NCBI GenBank assembly: GCA_007132635.1
Contig: SLOG01000285.1
Span: 1 to 8,662, forward strand
DNA from: Limnochordia bacterium
GTDB lineage: Bacteria > Bacillota > Limnochordia > Darwinibacteriales > SLO01
Direction of reading: 5' to 3'
Length of the DNA: 8,662 nt
Numbering within the stretch: the stretch's first letter is position 1; each line of letters starts with the position of its first letter. Made by a program: the position numbers and the translations under genes. The notes under the pieces were generated by a model. That model was not told where the DNA came from and did no database searches. It worked only from the letters and a program-made list of their open reading frames with translations. Shown here one piece after another: positions 7,500 through 8,662 of the stretch.

Positions 7500-8403
7500 A
7501 ACACTGCGGGGACGAGACTTTCTGACCCTGGGCGACTTTTCACCGAGCGAGATTATGGGGATACTTGGGGAGGCTCTGCGGATCAAAGCACTGCAGAAAA
7601 GACGGATCCCGCATCCTTATCTTTCGGGCCGCACGCTGGCCATGATTTTCGAGAAATCGTCGACTCGGACCCGCGTTTCTTTTGAGGTAGGTATGCTGCA
7701 GCTAGGTGGACAGGCGATTTTCTTGAGTTCTCAGGACATGCAGTTAGGGCGAGGCGAGTCTATTTCGGACACGGCCAAGGTGCTTTCGGGTTATGTAGAC
7801 GGCATCATGATCCGCACGTTTGCTCATGAGACTATTCAGGAACTGGCAGAGGCAGCAGATATTCCTGTTATCAATGGTCTGACGGACCTGCACCACCCGG
7901 CTCAGGTGATGGCAGATTTACTGACGATTCTGGAAACAAAAGGTCGGCTTCAGGGGCTTAAGATGGCCTACATCGGAGACGGCAATAATATGGCCAACTC
8001 TTTGGTAGAAGGTGCTGCCTTGACTGGCATGACTATTTCGGCGGCCTGCCCCGATGGTTACGGTCCTGCCCCTGAGGTAGTCGCTGCAGCTGGCGATGCG
8101 GTGTCTCTAGTCGACGATCCCAGAGAAGCTGTGCGGAATGCGGATGTTGTTGTGACCGATGTGTGGGCGAGCATGGGCCAAGAGGAAGAACAGCAGATGC
8201 GAATGAAGGCCTTTGCCAGCTATCAGGTGAATGATGCTCTGGTCTCAGCGGCAGCCTCGGATTACATGTTTCTGCACTGCCTGCCGGCGCACAGAGGCGA
8301 AGAAGTGTCGGCCTCGGTAATCGATGGGCCCCACAGTTTTGTCTTTCCGGAAGCCGAAAACCGGCTGCATGCCCAGAAGGCGATACTCAAGCTGCTCTTA
8401 TAA
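7486..8403 (+). CDS. argF: Ornithine carbamoyltransferase (anabolic type by context)
   Basis: ArgF condenses carbamoyl phosphate with ornithine to give citrulline and phosphate. The protein is 305 residues, typical of the family, starting MENIETLRGRDFLTL. The carbamoyl-phosphate site shows SSTRTR (58-63), preceded by FEK. HPAQ is at 137-140, DVWASMGQE at 225-233 carries the SMG ornithine loop, and HCLPAHRGEE at 264-273 carries the conserved Cys265. FPEAENRLHAQKA is near the C terminus. The DxxxSMG loop and HCLP separate it from aspartate carbamoyltransferase. Adjacency to carAB places it next to the source of its substrate, and it begins within the last 14 bp of carB, so translation is probably coupled. 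A catabolic, deiminase-pathway role is possible for this family, but no arcA or arcC is nearby. The TAA stop at 8401-8403 ends the tightly packed gene run. Confidence 0.97.
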   Translation: MENIETLRGRDFLTLGDFSPSEIMGILGEALRIKALQKRRIPHPYLSGRTLAMIFEKSSTRTRVSFEVGMLQLGGQAIFLSSQDMQLGRGESISDTAKVLSGYVDGIMIRTFAHETIQELAEAADIPVINGLTDLHHPAQVMADLLTILETKGRLQGLKMAYIGDGNNMANSLVEGAALTGMTISAACPDGYGPAPEVVAAAGDAVSLVDDPREAVRNADVVVTDVWASMGQEEEQQMRMKAFASYQVNDALVSAAASDYMFLHCLPAHRGEEVSASVIDGPHSFVFPEAENRLHAQKAILKLLL

Positions 8404-8445
8404 TAGGCTTGCAGAGGATTAACATGGGCGATCGCATCTTTTTAC

Positions 8446-8474
8446 TTGCCGCATGCATAAATATGCTGTAAAAT
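8446..8474 (+). promoter_or_regulatory. Predicted sigma-A-type promoter of argG
   Basis: A -35-like TTGCCG (8446-8451, four of six matches to TTGACA) and a -10-like TAAAAT (8469-8474, five of six to TATAAT) are separated by exactly 17 bp. Transcription would start near 8480-8482, leaving a leader of about 30 bases before the argG ATG. The 108-bp gap, after a run of genes that overlap or nearly touch, also suggests that argG has its own promoter. This is a prediction from pattern only; read-through from argF is also possible. Confidence 0.6.
8452..8469 (+). promoter_or_regulatory. Candidate ARG box (ArgR/AhrC operator)
   Basis: The 18-bp CATGCATAAATATGCTGT matches 14 of 18 positions of the Bacillus-type ARG box consensus as I recall it (CATGAATAAAAATKCAAK). 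Its core GCATAAATATGC (8455-8466) is a perfect inverted repeat of five-base arms around AA. It covers the spacer between the -35 and -10 hexamers, so a bound arginine repressor would block RNA polymerase. This fits arginine-dependent repression of argG. No regulator gene is in the window. Confidence 0.6.
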
Positions 8475-8496
8475 AGGATATATATTTGAGGCATAA

Positions 8497-8502
8497 AAGG
8501 AG
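8497..8502 (+). promoter_or_regulatory. Ribosome binding site of argG
   Basis: AAGGAG lies nine bases before the ATG at 8512. Together with the family-typical N terminus it fixes the start. Confidence 0.8.
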
Positions 8503-8511
8503 CGAGACGGA

Positions 8512-8662
8512 ATGGCAAAAGAGAAAGTCATATTGGCGTACTCTGGTGGTCTGGATACCTCTGTGGCCATCAAATGGCTGCAGGCACAGTACGATTTTGA
8601 CGTTATTGCCTGCGGAATCGATCTCGGTGAGGATAAGGATCCCGAGGCACTCCGCCGCAAGG
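8512..8662 (+). CDS. argG: Argininosuccinate synthase, N-terminal part (runs off the right edge)
   Basis: ArgG joins citrulline and aspartate using ATP to give argininosuccinate, the step after ArgF. Only 50 codons are visible of a family length near 400. The protein begins MAKEKVILAYSGGLDTSVAI. The AYSGGLDTS segment (residues 9-17) is the N-type ATP pyrophosphatase loop diagnostic of this family, and VIACGIDLGED resembles the next conserved strand (usually VxAxxxDxGQ/GE). The frame is open to the window end, so it is a cut by the window rather than a truncated gene. It has its own predicted promoter and operator. argH commonly follows, but that lies outside the window. Confidence 0.96.
   Translation, partial: MAKEKVILAYSGGLDTSVAIKWLQAQYDFDVIACGIDLGEDKDPEALRRK

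Noticed and set aside
8429..8436. GCGATCGC, the HIP1 octamer of cyanobacteria
   Set aside because: It is a single occurrence, and the ribosome binding sites and gene order look like Bacillota. One 8-bp palindrome is expected by chance.
8423..8443. ATGGGCGATCGCAT followed by TTTTT after argF, resembling a terminator
   Set aside because: The palindrome GCGATCGC leaves at most a very short, bulged stem with a tiny loop, too weak for a credible intrinsic terminator. A stop between argF and argG is possible but not supported.
8491..8497. Second GCATAAA copy 36 bp after the one in the ARG box, as a possible second operator
   Set aside because: The surrounding bases do not match an ARG box, the spacing is not a whole number of helical turns, and the copy runs into the argG ribosome binding site.

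Overview
The window is one contiguous, same-strand block of arginine-biosynthesis genes and reads as ordinary core metabolism. The order is argC (3' part), argJ, argD, carA, carB, argF, then a 108-bp gap and the start of argG. Every gene is identified from family motifs visible in its translation. I see no mobile element, tRNA, rRNA, CRISPR array, broken gene or unrecognised gene, and I did not find an undescribed system.

Organism: the moderate GC content (roughly 50-55% by eye), strong AGGAGG-type ribosome binding sites, and the argCJ-D-carAB-F order with a separately promoted argG all suggest a member of the Bacillota (Firmicutes). A clostridial or Negativicutes lineage is possible, but nothing here fixes a genus.

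Layout: argC to argF (1-8403) looks like one transcription unit. The gaps are 45 bp (argC-argJ, to the preferred argJ start), 18 bp (argJ-argD) and 41 bp (argD-carA). carA/carB and carB/argF each overlap by 14 bp. argG starts at 8512 behind what looks like its own sigma-A-type promoter (TTGCCG, 17 bp, TAAAAT). The spacer of that promoter is filled by an 18-bp sequence resembling an ArgR/AhrC operator.

Function: ArgJ moves acetyl groups from N-acetylornithine to glutamate (acetyl recycling). ArgC and ArgD carry out the reductase and transaminase steps. CarAB makes carbamoyl phosphate from glutamine, bicarbonate and ATP. ArgF joins it to ornithine to give citrulline, and ArgG begins conversion of citrulline to arginine. 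The missing step is N-acetylglutamate kinase (argB), which is absent from its common place between argJ and argD. ArgH is also not seen and may lie downstream. The points most worth a second look are the absent argB, the operator inside the argG promoter spacer, and a changed effector-site loop in CarB.
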